From an uncultured Hyphomicrobiales bacterium (lineage in GTDB: Bacteria > Pseudomonadota > Alphaproteobacteria > Rhizobiales > Devosiaceae): a stretch of 64,000 nt of DNA. The stretch lies in contig CAIKKY010000006.1 in the NCBI GenBank assembly GCA_903828145.1, positions 310,001-374,000 on the forward strand, written 5' to 3'. Below the pieces are notes generated by a model. The model was not told the DNA's origin and did no database searches. It was given only the letters and a program-made list of their open reading frames with translations. Positions within the stretch are counted from its first letter, which is position 1; each line of letters opens with the position of its first letter. Position numbers and translations under genes: made by a program. Shown here in pieces: positions 8,501 through 15,732 of this stretch.

Positions 8501-9216
8501 GGGTCGGGCTGCGCCATGCCGGGCCGCTCGACCTCCAGTTGTATGGCGGCCATATTGCCGGGGTCGAGCCGCTTGCCATGCTGGCGGGTGCCAACCGGCT
8601 GGCACTCGAAACCACCCGGGGCTGGGAAATCATCGGCTTTGAACGGGCCGATCTGATCGGGCCGGGCCGCTACCGGCTCAGCGGGTTGCTCCGCGGCCAG
8701 TGGAGTACCGATGCCGCCATCGGCCCCGCCGATACGGGCAGCCGCGTGGTCATCATCGATGACGCCGTGGTCTTTGCCCCTCTCGACAGTGCCCGCCTCG
8801 GCGACCCGCTGGCGCTCGTCGCCTTTGCCGGGGCCCGCGATCCGACCGGCACGCGCCTCGATAGCGGGACAAGCCTCGCGCCGCTCCTGCCGCTGGCCCC
8901 GGCGCACCCGAGAGCGCGGCGCCTCGGGGGCGGTGATATCGAGATCAGCTGGTGTCGCCGCAGCCGCGCCGATCCTGAGGGCTGGGCACTGGAGCCGCCG
9001 CTCGACACCCCGACCGAGACCTATCGCCTCGTCCTGCGCAAACCGACGGGCCTGGTCCTGCGCACCATCGACGTCGCCGCGCCGGTCTTTGTCTATGCGC
9101 GTTCAGCGCAGATCGCCGATTTCGGCGGCCCGGCCCCGGGCTTCGGCTTTTCCGTCGCGCAGACAAGCCCGATTCTGGGCCCCGGCCCCGCAAGCGAAGG
9201 AACGTTCAATGCCTGA
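5530..9216 (+). CDS. GTA TIM-barrel-like host-recognition protein (gp15, 'megatron')
   Basis: The 1228-residue protein forms the large tip structure of GTA tails. The N terminus (1-60) is Gly/Ala-rich and hydrophobic and is followed by the conserved 'SGSSEGGGIPRLYGWVRV' stretch. The GTA_TIM glycosidase-like domain spans roughly residues 230-700, with 'LTYAADWTEYAG', 'DAVGIDCYMPI' and 'KPIWFTELGAGAVDKAANAP'. A phage_tail_3-type domain (~710-890) and beta-rich C-terminal domains (to 1228) follow. It is the last gene of the cluster, has a GGAG ribosome-binding site, and is followed within 14 bases by an intrinsic terminator. Length and order match RcGTA gp15. Confidence 0.95.
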   Translation: MATLALSLTGQAAGAALGGPVGAALGRSLGALAGNALDHALVDPKAAAVTPDIRLSGSSEGGGIPRLYGWVRVAGNIIWASALEKLAAETRGGKGTSSASGDRIVASFALGLGQGVVQRLGRIWADGDLLDPSEITLRFYRGDDSQMPDSLIEARQGRGNAPAYRGLCYLVFERLPLERFGNRIPNITVELCRLVGDLEPAIRSVTIIPGATEYGYDPVPRVRVLGAGRATGENQHQSAFASDWTLAINDLLSLCPNLTHVALVVAWFGTDLRAASCRIRPAVEARDRVVKGTPWSVAGLTRATAALVSRVGAAPAYGGTPSDSTVRAAIADLRARGLAVTLYPMILMDIPAANPAGQPPYPWRGRITLTPGAEGTAAAAREIDSFMGTATDWGYRRFITHYATLARDTGVEALIIGSEMVGLTPARSAPLSFPFVDALMGLARDIRRLAPALKLTYAADWTEYAGTSPATAPGDRLFPLDALWAAPEIDAVGIDCYMPIADWREGTDHPDWLRADGPYDLGYLTAGVTGGEGFDWYYKSEADRQKALRTPIRDGAFGEDWIWRVKDIAAWWSNRHYTRLGGQRATTPTPWQPGMKPIWFTELGAGAVDKAANAPNVFTDKKSSEDARPPFSSAAPDALAQRQALRAHLALWQGPKFRAMVGRITLWTWDARCYPAFPTRTDVWADGANHATGHWLNGRLGCLASDELARAIARDFSITLSADSAAPLISGLVLEGTATAREALEALGEATGLVLSAGEGGLRLSRTAERDAITISDRVAGADAGLRFHRADPGDIPGRLVLSYADRERDYAAAAITIARPGSGPLVQRASPLVLDASAARRVAESALAARVSGADGLDLTLPPSLLALEPGDLIRLADAPELYEITEIRDGLSRRVSARVRGGLIPTTVDSGRTPSPPQPAVMGGEPHVVIGQLPGLPESPGQSRLFMAGFMVPWPGDITLADADTGTIRARLSQPAATGELAAPLPALGVGLRHAGPLDLQLYGGHIAGVEPLAMLAGANRLALETTRGWEIIGFERADLIGPGRYRLSGLLRGQWSTDAAIGPADTGSRVVIIDDAVVFAPLDSARLGDPLALVAFAGARDPTGTRLDSGTSLAPLLPLAPAHPRARRLGGGDIEISWCRRSRADPEGWALEPPLDTPTETYRLVLRKPTGLVLRTIDVAAPVFVYARSAQIADFGGPAPGFGFSVAQTSPILGPGPASEGTFNA

Positions 9217-9229
9217 TCAAACCTGGTTT

Positions 9230-9255
9230 GCCCGGCTGAAAATCCGGGCTTTTTT
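9230..9255 (+). terminator. Intrinsic terminator closing the GTA cluster
   Basis: Six GC base pairs (GCCCGG / CCGGGC) with an 8-nt loop are followed directly by TTTTTT, 14 bases after the gp15 stop. A weaker second hairpin (CGGGG / CCCCG, 9256-9271, then CTTTT) lies immediately downstream. Confidence 0.85.
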
Positions 9256-9289
9256 CGGGGTATTTGCCCCGCTTTTAAGGAGAGAACTG

Positions 9290-9472
9290 ATGACTTTCGG
9301 ACTTTTGGACGGTGCCAAGACCTATCTGGTTGCCGCCGCCATGGTGGTGGCCGGCCTCGCCCAGATGCTGGGCGTGGACGTGCCGAGCTTTGATGGCCAC
9401 GCGGCCGGTCAATTGCTGATGGAAGGGCTGGGTCTGCTGTTTCTGCGTCACGGACTGAAGACGGGAGCCTGA
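9290..9472 (+). CDS. Small one-helix membrane protein after GTA cluster
   Basis: The 60-residue protein has one or two hydrophobic segments (YLVAAAMVVAGLAQMLGV, and GLGLLFLRHGLKTGA near the end). Similar short proteins occur beside lysis and tail genes of phages and are sometimes called holin-like, but nothing here proves that role. ATG 9290 is chosen because a strong AAGGAGAG ribosome-binding site precedes it. An in-frame ATG at 9209 would require translation through the GTA terminator. Whether it is transcribed by read-through or its own promoter is not visible. Confidence 0.55.
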   Translation: MTFGLLDGAKTYLVAAAMVVAGLAQMLGVDVPSFDGHAAGQLLMEGLGLLFLRHGLKTGA

Positions 9473-9496
9473 TCCGGGCCCCTGAACGGCAAAGCG

Positions 9497-9540
9497 TTCA
9501 TGCGCCATTCAGACATTTCCCCCCATGAAGGGCGCATGAA
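9497..9540. promoter_or_regulatory. Inverted pair of 15-bp OmpR-type boxes at feuN
   Basis: TTCATGCGCCATTCA (9497-9511) recurs in inverted orientation at 9526-9540 with 14 of 15 bases identical. Each copy contains TTCA-N7-TTCA, the 11-bp repeat spacing usual for OmpR-family regulators. The right copy covers the start codon at 9536. Autoregulation by the FeuP-like regulator is inferred. The inner 10 bp are perfect inverted repeats and could also fold in mRNA. Confidence 0.55.
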
Positions 9541-9826
9541 ACCCAAGTTTACCCTGATCGGTCTTGTTGCTCTGTCGCTGCTTCTCGGCTCGCCCGGACT
9601 CACCAGCGCCGAAGACGGCCAATGCCTCAAGAAACGCGACATACAGACGAAGGTTGCCGCAGGTGAGCTGCTGCAGCTTGCCGATGCGGCGGCCCTGGCC
9701 GGGCTCGACGGCAAGATTATCAGTTCTGGTGCGCAATTGTGCCAACAGGGCGGTATCTGGCAATGGATCGTGACGGTCATGGACGAGCAGGGCGAAACCC
9801 GCCTCGTCAGTCTGCCGGCACAATAG
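9536..9826 (+). CDS. feuN: FeuN-like small periplasmic protein (PepSY-like)
   Basis: The 96-residue protein has a signal peptide (MKPKFTLIGLVALSLLLGS, cleaved near SA-ED). The mature part begins 'DGQCLKKRDIQTKVAAGELLQL' and has two cysteines and a beta-rich end ('WQWIVTVMDEQGETRLVSLPA'), the layout of the small PepSY-like proteins that precede FeuP/FeuQ in rhizobia. In Sinorhizobium FeuN restrains the FeuQ kinase from the periplasm. The same role is inferred here from gene position, with feuP starting 12 bp downstream. ATG 9536 is preferred over ATG 9500 because it directly heads the signal peptide. Confidence 0.65.
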   Translation: MKPKFTLIGLVALSLLLGSPGLTSAEDGQCLKKRDIQTKVAAGELLQLADAAALAGLDGKIISSGAQLCQQGGIWQWIVTVMDEQGETRLVSLPAQ

Positions 9827-9838
9827 GGGGAGAACGCC

Positions 9839-10498
9839 ATGCGTGTTCTGGTCGTTGAAGACGACATTACTCTCAACCGCCAGCTCAAAGAGGCGCTGGG
9901 CGATGCCGGTTATGTGGTCGATACCGCCTTCGATGGCGAAGAGGGCCATTTCCTCGGCGATACCGAACCCTATGACGCGATCGTGCTCGACCTGGGCCTG
10001 CCCCAGAAGGATGGGCTCTCCGTGCTCGAACACTGGCGGCGCGATGGCCGCATCGTGCCCGTGCTGATCCTGACCGCCCGCGACCGCTGGAGCGACAAGG
10101 TGCAGGGTATTGATGCCGGTGCCGATGATTATCTCGCCAAGCCCTTCCATATGGAAGAACTGATCGCCCGTATCCGCGCGTTGGTGCGGCGCGCCGCCGG
10201 ACAGGCCAGTAACGAGTTGACCGCCGGTCCGGTGCGGCTCGATGTGAAGGGCGGCCGTGTCACGGTTGATGGTCAGGCGGTTAAATTGACCAGCCACGAG
10301 CTGCGGCTGTTGAGCTACCTGATGCACCACAAGGGCAAGGTCATTTCGCGCACCGAACTCACCGAACATCTGTACGATCAGGACTTCGACCGCGACAGCA
10401 ACACCATCGAGGTCTTTGTCGGTCGGCTGCGCAAGAAACTGCCCGACGACCTGATCCAGACCGTGCGCGGGCTGGGCTATCAGATTGGAAAAGACTGA
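9839..10498 (+). CDS. feuP: OmpR-family response regulator, FeuP-like
   Basis: The 219-residue protein has a receiver domain (1-~118) with the acidic pocket at residues 7-9 ('VVEDD'), phosphoacceptor Asp51 ('VLDLGLP') and a conserved Lys in 'DDYLAKPF'. A winged-helix DNA-binding domain (~125-219) carries 'VKLTSHELRLLSYLMHH' and 'TIEVFVGRLRKKL'. It lies between the FeuN-like gene and its kinase, whose TTG start overlaps its 3' end by 14 bases. In rhizobia FeuP controls osmoadaptation and cyclic glucan export. The target genes here are unknown, though the inverted boxes at 9497-9540 are a candidate. Confidence 0.88.
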   Translation: MRVLVVEDDITLNRQLKEALGDAGYVVDTAFDGEEGHFLGDTEPYDAIVLDLGLPQKDGLSVLEHWRRDGRIVPVLILTARDRWSDKVQGIDAGADDYLAKPFHMEELIARIRALVRRAAGQASNELTAGPVRLDVKGGRVTVDGQAVKLTSHELRLLSYLMHHKGKVISRTELTEHLYDQDFDRDSNTIEVFVGRLRKKLPDDLIQTVRGLGYQIGKD

Positions 10499-11906
10499 GC
10501 CCCTGCCGGGGGCTGGCCCGGCGCGCTCATTGAAAAAAGGCTCGATTGCAGCCTCGCTGTTCCTGCTGTCGGCGGCCTGGCTGATCGTCGCGCTCGCGGC
10601 AACCGCCTTCCTCCTCACCGATCTCTATTCCCGGGCGCTCGACACCAGCCTGCGCACCACGCTCGAATTCCAGATCGAATCCCTAAGCGATATGGTGCTG
10701 ACCGCAGGCTCGCCCGCCAGCGAGAGCATCCGCGTCTCCGATCCGCGCTTTTCGCGCACCGGATCAGGTTTTTACTGGTCGATCCGCGATGCCTCGGGCG
10801 CCCTCGCGAATTTTTCCGATTCCCAGGTGGGCATCGTTCTCGCCGAACCTGAGGGACCGTGGGACGAAAGCCGCACGCGCAGCACTGTCCTCACCGACCC
10901 GTTCGGCACGCGACTGCGCGCTGTCGAGCGGGCCGTCACCATTGCCGATACCCCCCTCACCATCACAGTGACCGGCAGTCTCGACGAGATTTCCGCGCTT
11001 GTTGATGAGTTTCGGGGCCAGACCCTGATCGTGCTTGGCGCGGTGGCCATCATGCTGGCCGTGATGTCGACCATCGTCGCGCGGTTCACGCTCCGGCCCA
11101 TCGGCCTCCTCCGCGGCGAACTCGAGCGCGTGCGTGAGGGCGAGGCCCATGCCATTGCCGGGCACTATCCCAGCGAACTGGCGCCGCTCGCTGAGGAAAT
11201 CCGCGAGCTGATGCGCTCCAATACCGAAATCATCGAGCGGGCGCGCAGCCAGGTGGGCAACCTCGCCCATGGCCTCAAGACGCCGCTCGCCGTCTTGCGC
11301 AACGAGGCGGCTGCGAGCGCCGACGCGCCGCTTGCCCGCGTTGTTCTGGCACAAACCGATAAGATGACCGGCTTCGTCTCGACCTATCTCGAACGCGCGC
11401 GCGCTGCGGCGCGCTCGGCGGCGGTCGGCCGGAAGACCGATGTGCCCAAAGCGATGGAACGGCTGGTGCGGGTCATGGCCAGGCTCTACCCCGCGCTTAG
11501 CATTACCCTTGAGCCGCCAGTCGGCCCTCTGCCGGCCTTTCGCGGCGATGAAGCCGATTTCGAGGAAATGGCCGGTAATCTCATCGATAACGCCTGCAAA
11601 TGGGCGAGCGGCGCGGTGCGCGTCACCCTCAGCCGCGAGCCGGATCAGGTGCTGGTCCTGATCGAGGATGATGGTCCGGGCCTCAGCCCCGAGGACGCCG
11701 AAAAGGCGCTTCGCCGGGGCGTTCGGCTCGATGAAAAGACGCCCGGCTCGGGGCTGGGGCTGGATATTGTCAAGGAACTGGTTGACGTCTACGGGGGCCA
11801 ACTGCGATTGAAAAGGTCGGCGTTGGGTGGCGTGCTCGCGCAATTGAGCCTGCCGGCTGCGCGGACGGCTCCGCATCGAAATTTCGCCGCAATGCGCAAG
11901 GAATAA
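10485..11906 (+). CDS. feuQ: Sensor histidine kinase, FeuQ/PhoQ-like
   Basis: The 473-residue inner-membrane kinase has transmembrane segments at about 22-46 and 179-200 around a ~130-residue periplasmic sensor. A HAMP-like linker follows ('LRPIGLLRGELERVREG'), then an HisKA-type helix with His262 in 'NLAHGLKTPLAV', and an HATPase_c domain with the N box 'NLIDNACKWA' and 'GSGLGLDIVKEL'. The HGLKTPL form is typical of PhoQ/FeuQ kinases. The reading frame opens at TTG 10485, overlapping feuP. TTG 10530 is the alternative, and no good ribosome-binding site decides between them. It is the cognate kinase of the preceding regulator. Confidence 0.87.
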   Translation: MEKTEPLPGAGPARSLKKGSIAASLFLLSAAWLIVALAATAFLLTDLYSRALDTSLRTTLEFQIESLSDMVLTAGSPASESIRVSDPRFSRTGSGFYWSIRDASGALANFSDSQVGIVLAEPEGPWDESRTRSTVLTDPFGTRLRAVERAVTIADTPLTITVTGSLDEISALVDEFRGQTLIVLGAVAIMLAVMSTIVARFTLRPIGLLRGELERVREGEAHAIAGHYPSELAPLAEEIRELMRSNTEIIERARSQVGNLAHGLKTPLAVLRNEAAASADAPLARVVLAQTDKMTGFVSTYLERARAAARSAAVGRKTDVPKAMERLVRVMARLYPALSITLEPPVGPLPAFRGDEADFEEMAGNLIDNACKWASGAVRVTLSREPDQVLVLIEDDGPGLSPEDAEKALRRGVRLDEKTPGSGLGLDIVKELVDVYGGQLRLKRSALGGVLAQLSLPAARTAPHRNFAAMRKE

Positions 11907-11935
11907 GGCCGCTTTCCGGCCGAGGAATGATGCCC

Positions 11936-12421
11936 ATGGCTCTTGTACGTCAGTCGCTGTCCAGCCTCGCGCTTGCTCTGCTTGTTGCAGGGTGCAGCCT
12001 CAATCCGGGTCTTGATATGGGCCCGGGCGCCGTGCTGCCCGCTCCCCAGCTGCCCGCGGCTCCCGCGACCATTACCCCGGCCGCTGTGCCCGCAGCCCAG
12101 ACCGCCAGCACCGCTGAAACCGCGCTGACCGACATCGGCGCCTATCTCGATCCCGCCGTGGTCAGCCAATTGAGCGCCAAGGACAAGACCGAAGCCGCAA
12201 GCGCCCAGTTCAACGCGCTCACCTTTGGCCGTCCCGGCGCGCCGCGTGCCTGGGCCGGGGATTCCGGGGCCACCGGCACCGTGACGGTTGGTCCTTATGT
12301 GCGCGTCAACAATATCGACTGCCGCGACTTCACCCACACGGTCACGGTTTCGGGCGCGCCCTATGTGAAAAAGGGCACCGCCTGCCGCGATACCACGGGC
12401 GCGTGGAGCGTCGCGGGCTGA
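11936..12421 (+). CDS. Lipoprotein with surface-antigen (17/16 kDa) C-terminal domain
   Basis: The 161-residue precursor has a lipobox (LLVAGC, lipid-modified Cys near residue 20). A low-complexity Pro/Ala linker (~25-60) follows, then a C-terminal domain ('YVRVNNIDCRDFTHTVTV', 'KKGTACRDTTGAW') that matches the RT0821/Lpp0805 surface-antigen family, with its two conserved cysteines. It is probably attached to the envelope. ATG 11936 is chosen because AGGA at 11923-11926 is well spaced. ATG 11927 and 11930 are in frame but too close. It follows feuQ by 29 bp and may be cotranscribed. Confidence 0.75.
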   Translation: MALVRQSLSSLALALLVAGCSLNPGLDMGPGAVLPAPQLPAAPATITPAAVPAAQTASTAETALTDIGAYLDPAVVSQLSAKDKTEAASAQFNALTFGRPGAPRAWAGDSGATGTVTVGPYVRVNNIDCRDFTHTVTVSGAPYVKKGTACRDTTGAWSVAG

Positions 12422-12487
12422 TCCCGGCCGCACACGCTGCTGATCGCGAAATTTGGAAAGGTCTTCTTTACGGCTTCAAGGTAAGTG

Positions 12488-12513
12488 TAAACCCGTAAGT
12501 TCTGTCGGGTTTA
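12488..12513. repeat. 8-bp perfect inverted repeat before 409-aa gene
   Basis: TAAACCCG (12488-12495) and CGGGTTTA (12506-12513) flank a 10-nt spacer, ending 6 bp before the start codon and overlapping the ribosome-binding region (TAGGG). It could be an operator or a hairpin that limits translation. No function is proven. Confidence 0.5.
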
Positions 12514-12519
12514 GGGTCC

Positions 12520-13749
12520 ATGGCCGTGATGAAAAAGACCGATCTCAGCCGCACCTTGGTGCGCAAGCCCACCGCCCCGGAGCGCGCGCGGCCGTCCGGG
12601 TTGGCGTTTCACGGGCTGATTGAGCCTCTGATCGTGCCCGAGCCCACCGGCCTCGACTTCCTCGGGGTCGCCTCGCGGGAAGATGCCGATACCGTCTGGG
12701 GCTGGATGCAGCGCCAGCTGGCGCCCGATCTTGTCAGCGGGCTGCCCGAAATTGAACGGGGCGGGGCGGCAGCGCTCGAAGCTCAGGTGCCCGAACTGAT
12801 CCGCCGCGCTGACGCGGCCCTCAAGGCCAATCGGCCCGACAGCCGGGGTGTACGCGCCTTTATCGCCAGCAGTTCAGGGTCAGGCGGGGGCGGCGGCGAC
12901 GTGATGTCCGTGTTACCGAGCGTGCTCAATGCGCTCAAATACCGCCACTACGTGTCCCAGGCCCGGCAATTTGGTCAGGCCGCCAATGCCATCAGCGAAG
13001 CGGCCCTCGTGCAGGCGCTCTCTGTGCTGCCGGTCAGCGATCCCGGGCCGTTTTCGGTGCTTCTGTATGCCGCCGCCGCCGAGCTGCATCAACCGGCCCG
13101 CATGGTGCAGGCCGTCATCCGGATCGCCGGAGCGCCGAACGAACAGGCCATTGCCCGTATTGGCTATGTGCCGGTCATCGACGCGCTGCTTATTCAGGCT
13201 TTCGTGCAGGTGCTGGCGCTCAAGGAAGCGATCCGCGATGCCAATGTCGACCGCATGTGCAAGGCGATTGACCGCTATCATCGGCTCGCCCGCGCGGTCA
13301 CCGCCTTTATCGAGCTGCCGCGCCGGGGCCGCTGGACCCATCTCGCCGGGACCATGACCAAAACCATGTCCGACCTGATTGAGCCCCTCCTGCACCGGGT
13401 TGCGCCCGATGTGAACCGGGCCCTGAGGAAGCCCCGCGACAGCAGTGACAGCATTGATGATTTGCAGGTTCAGTCTGCAACCGACGGCTGCCGACTGCTC
13501 GCCACGGTGCGCGATTGCCGCGATTCCCTCGCCGTCAACGCCGTGTGCGAACAGGCGTGGATTCAGACCGGTGAGCTGCTGGAAGCGCAGATCCAGCGCA
13601 TGATGGAGCAGCTGCGCGCGTCTCCGTCCGATGTGCTGATGAGCGAACGCATTGATGCCGCCATTGGCATGGCCGCCCGCCGCTTCGGCACGGAATATGC
13701 CGAAGTCCTGCGCCGGGCCCGCGAGACGGTCAGCCGCCGCGCTGGGTAA
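12520..13749 (+). CDS. Conserved hypothetical protein, all-helical, 409 aa
   Basis: I do not recognise a named family. The protein is soluble, mostly alpha-helical, and has no signal peptide or membrane segment. A basic, Pro-rich N terminus (1-45) precedes a region with 'GVASREDADTVWGWMQRQLAPD'. A glycine linker ('SSSGSGGGGGD', near residue 120) separates it from long helices rich in Ala/Leu/Arg. Cysteines occur at 'MCKA', 'GCRL', 'VRDCRD' and 'AVCEQ', without a clear metal motif. The start has TAGGG upstream, and ATG 12529 is an alternative. Codon use resembles neighbouring genes, so it is likely real. It converges with the next gene across only 6 bp. Confidence 0.75.
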   Translation: MAVMKKTDLSRTLVRKPTAPERARPSGLAFHGLIEPLIVPEPTGLDFLGVASREDADTVWGWMQRQLAPDLVSGLPEIERGGAAALEAQVPELIRRADAALKANRPDSRGVRAFIASSSGSGGGGGDVMSVLPSVLNALKYRHYVSQARQFGQAANAISEAALVQALSVLPVSDPGPFSVLLYAAAAELHQPARMVQAVIRIAGAPNEQAIARIGYVPVIDALLIQAFVQVLALKEAIRDANVDRMCKAIDRYHRLARAVTAFIELPRRGRWTHLAGTMTKTMSDLIEPLLHRVAPDVNRALRKPRDSSDSIDDLQVQSATDGCRLLATVRDCRDSLAVNAVCEQAWIQTGELLEAQIQRMMEQLRASPSDVLMSERIDAAIGMAARRFGTEYAEVLRRARETVSRRAG

Positions 13750-13755
13750 AGCCGC

Positions 13756-15732
13756 TCAGGGCTTCAGCACCTCAGCGACCTTGGCCGCAAGCACCGTGTG
13801 GCTCCGATCGCGGAAGAACACCAGCTCATCCTTGCGCGTCGACAGCCGCGCGATGAGGGCCAGAGCCCCGGGCCTATCGCGCAGCGGCGGGCCATAGACC
13901 ACGCCGAGGGCGTGGCGCGGATCCTGTTCATCCACATCGGCATAAATGAGCGCCCCGATGGGCGGCACCGTACCATCCCCGGCCATCAACCGGACCTGGA
14001 GCGGCGTTTTGCCGAACCGGCCCGCGAGATAGTCCGGCACCCCGGTCCTGCCCCGTCCCGTCCGGGGCCCCGGGGCCTGCAAGCGGATCGGCGCGCCGGA
14101 GGTGGCCCGCGACCGGGCGACTTCCGCCGCTGCCAGCGGGGACAGCACGCCCATGCCCACAAGCGCCGCAACCCCGCCAAGGCTCAGGGGCTGGGGCTCG
14201 TCGAGGAGGCTCATCCGTCCATCCCGATGCAGTTCGCACACGGCCCGCGTCACAAGGCCGGGACCGTGGTCGAGATAGGCCGCTACGGCCCCCACGCCGC
14301 CTGCCGCCGCCGTCGCCGAGGGCCCCGGCGGGCTGAAAAACAGCGCAGAGGTGCCGGGCTCTTCAGGCTGCGGCAGGGCCTTGCCGAAAAGACCCGCCGC
14401 CGCCCGCGTCGCGCTGGCGGCCACCGCGCCATGGCTCATGAACCCGGCAACCGCCCCGGCCATGGCCACGCCCTCGGGCAGGGGACCTACACCGACAAAG
14501 CGCTGCTCTGCCGCATCAAAGCGCAGGGCCATCCCGGCCCCGACCAGCAGCTCAAGCGCCGGTTGAAATCCGCCGGCGACAATCAACTGATCGACATCGA
14601 GCCGGGTCGCCGACGGCGCGCCGCCATCAAAACTCAGGGTGAATCCGAGGTTCAGCCGATGCGGGCCGCGCCCGACCACCACGGCATCGGGCACCATGCC
14701 GACCCCGAGCGCCAGCCCGGCGGCCATGGCGAGATCGATTTCCCGGGCCACGGGCCGGACCCGTGTGTCCGCGATGCGCAGCACGTCGGCCCCCATGTCC
14801 TTAAGCCGCAGCGCAAAGCGCGTGCCGTTATTATGCGTGGTTGAGACCACCAGCCGATTGCCGAACCAGAGCCCGAAGCGCTGCATCAGCCGATGCGCGG
14901 CCACAGCGCCGATCACGCCGGGCAGGCGGTTGCCTGCAAACAGCGCCGGCCGCTCGACACTCCCGGTCGCCACGATGACGGCGGGTGCCCGGGCAAGCGC
15001 CACCCGTCCGCGCGGCCGACCATGCTCTACGAGCACCTGATGAAACCGCACCGCGCCGGGTTCGAGCCGAAACGCTTCCGCCTGGGTAATGATCCGGGCC
15101 CGGGCCTTGCCGCCAAGGGCTTTCAGCGCGTCTGCCACCAGCCGGTCCGGGTCCACCCCGTCGCCATCGGGCGAAAAGAACCCGGCCATGCCGCCCGGTT
15201 GCCCCGTCTTCTCAAGCACCAGCACCGAGCGCCCGGCCTCGATCACGGCGCGCGCCGCCATGAGGCCCGCAAGCCCGGCCCCGATAACGACGACATCGGC
15301 CCGGAACTCGCTTTCCGCCCGGTCCTCGGTCCAGGTCGGCCACAGGCTTTCGGGGGTCAGCGCATGATCGAGCCGATCACTCCGCCGCCGTACGAGGCGG
15401 TTGAAGAAGCCGAGCCGGACCGGCTGGCCGTCCCGGTCAAGACTGACGAGATCGAGACCCTCAAGCGCCGGGGTGCGCGCGGCAGGAAAGGCCTGCCCGG
15501 GTCCGTCGCGATGCGCCACCAGCGGCGCGAACTGCTCTTCGAGTGCGACCGGCTGGTTGAACGCTGTGCCCGCCGCAAGAATGCCCGAGCCCAGAAGGGC
15601 CGTGACAATCGTATCGCCCTCAAAGCCCGAGATCACGCGGCCGTCGAGCCGGAAGCTGAGGGGGCGGTTGCGGTTGAGGGCCAGCCCCATCGGGCCGAGC
15701 GCGGTCTGGGGCGGCAGGCGGACTAGCGTCAT
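13756..15732 (-). CDS. SoxA-like FAD/NAD(P)-dependent oxidoreductase, lacks GcvT domain
   Basis: The 658-residue protein resembles the alpha subunit of heterotetrameric sarcosine oxidase and opine-type oxidases. Residues ~15-100 form a Fer2_4-like domain ('RPLSFRLDGRVISGFEGDTI') without cluster cysteines, as in SoxA. A dinucleotide fold follows ('ADVVVIGAGLAGLMAARA', 'VLVLEKTGQPGG'), with 'VIVATGSVERPALFAGNRLPGV' typical of the family. A degenerate A3-type region and a ~95-residue C-terminal domain end the protein. The folate-binding GcvT half of true SoxA (~370 aa) is missing, and only one cysteine remains ('AVCELH'). Its start overlaps the stop of the upstream partner gene (ATGA). The substrate is unknown; an amino-acid or opine-like amine is the family expectation. 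Confidence 0.75.
   Translation of the reverse strand: MTLVRLPPQTALGPMGLALNRNRPLSFRLDGRVISGFEGDTIVTALLGSGILAAGTAFNQPVALEEQFAPLVAHRDGPGQAFPAARTPALEGLDLVSLDRDGQPVRLGFFNRLVRRRSDRLDHALTPESLWPTWTEDRAESEFRADVVVIGAGLAGLMAARAVIEAGRSVLVLEKTGQPGGMAGFFSPDGDGVDPDRLVADALKALGGKARARIITQAEAFRLEPGAVRFHQVLVEHGRPRGRVALARAPAVIVATGSVERPALFAGNRLPGVIGAVAAHRLMQRFGLWFGNRLVVSTTHNNGTRFALRLKDMGADVLRIADTRVRPVAREIDLAMAAGLALGVGMVPDAVVVGRGPHRLNLGFTLSFDGGAPSATRLDVDQLIVAGGFQPALELLVGAGMALRFDAAEQRFVGVGPLPEGVAMAGAVAGFMSHGAVAASATRAAAGLFGKALPQPEEPGTSALFFSPPGPSATAAAGGVGAVAAYLDHGPGLVTRAVCELHRDGRMSLLDEPQPLSLGGVAALVGMGVLSPLAAAEVARSRATSGAPIRLQAPGPRTGRGRTGVPDYLAGRFGKTPLQVRLMAGDGTVPPIGALIYADVDEQDPRHALGVVYGPPLRDRPGALALIARLSTRKDELVFFRDRSHTVLAAKVAEVLKP

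Noticed and set aside
5548-9193. Long open frames antisense to the GTA gp15 gene (569 and 493 codons on the minus strand)
   Set aside because: They lie wholly inside a well-supported gene. Their proteins are Arg/Gly/His-rich without domain motifs, the usual by-product of GC-rich codon bias.
9209-9289. ATG 9209 as an alternative start of the small membrane protein
   Set aside because: It would translate through a clear terminator hairpin and T-tract. A strong ribosome-binding site supports ATG 9290.
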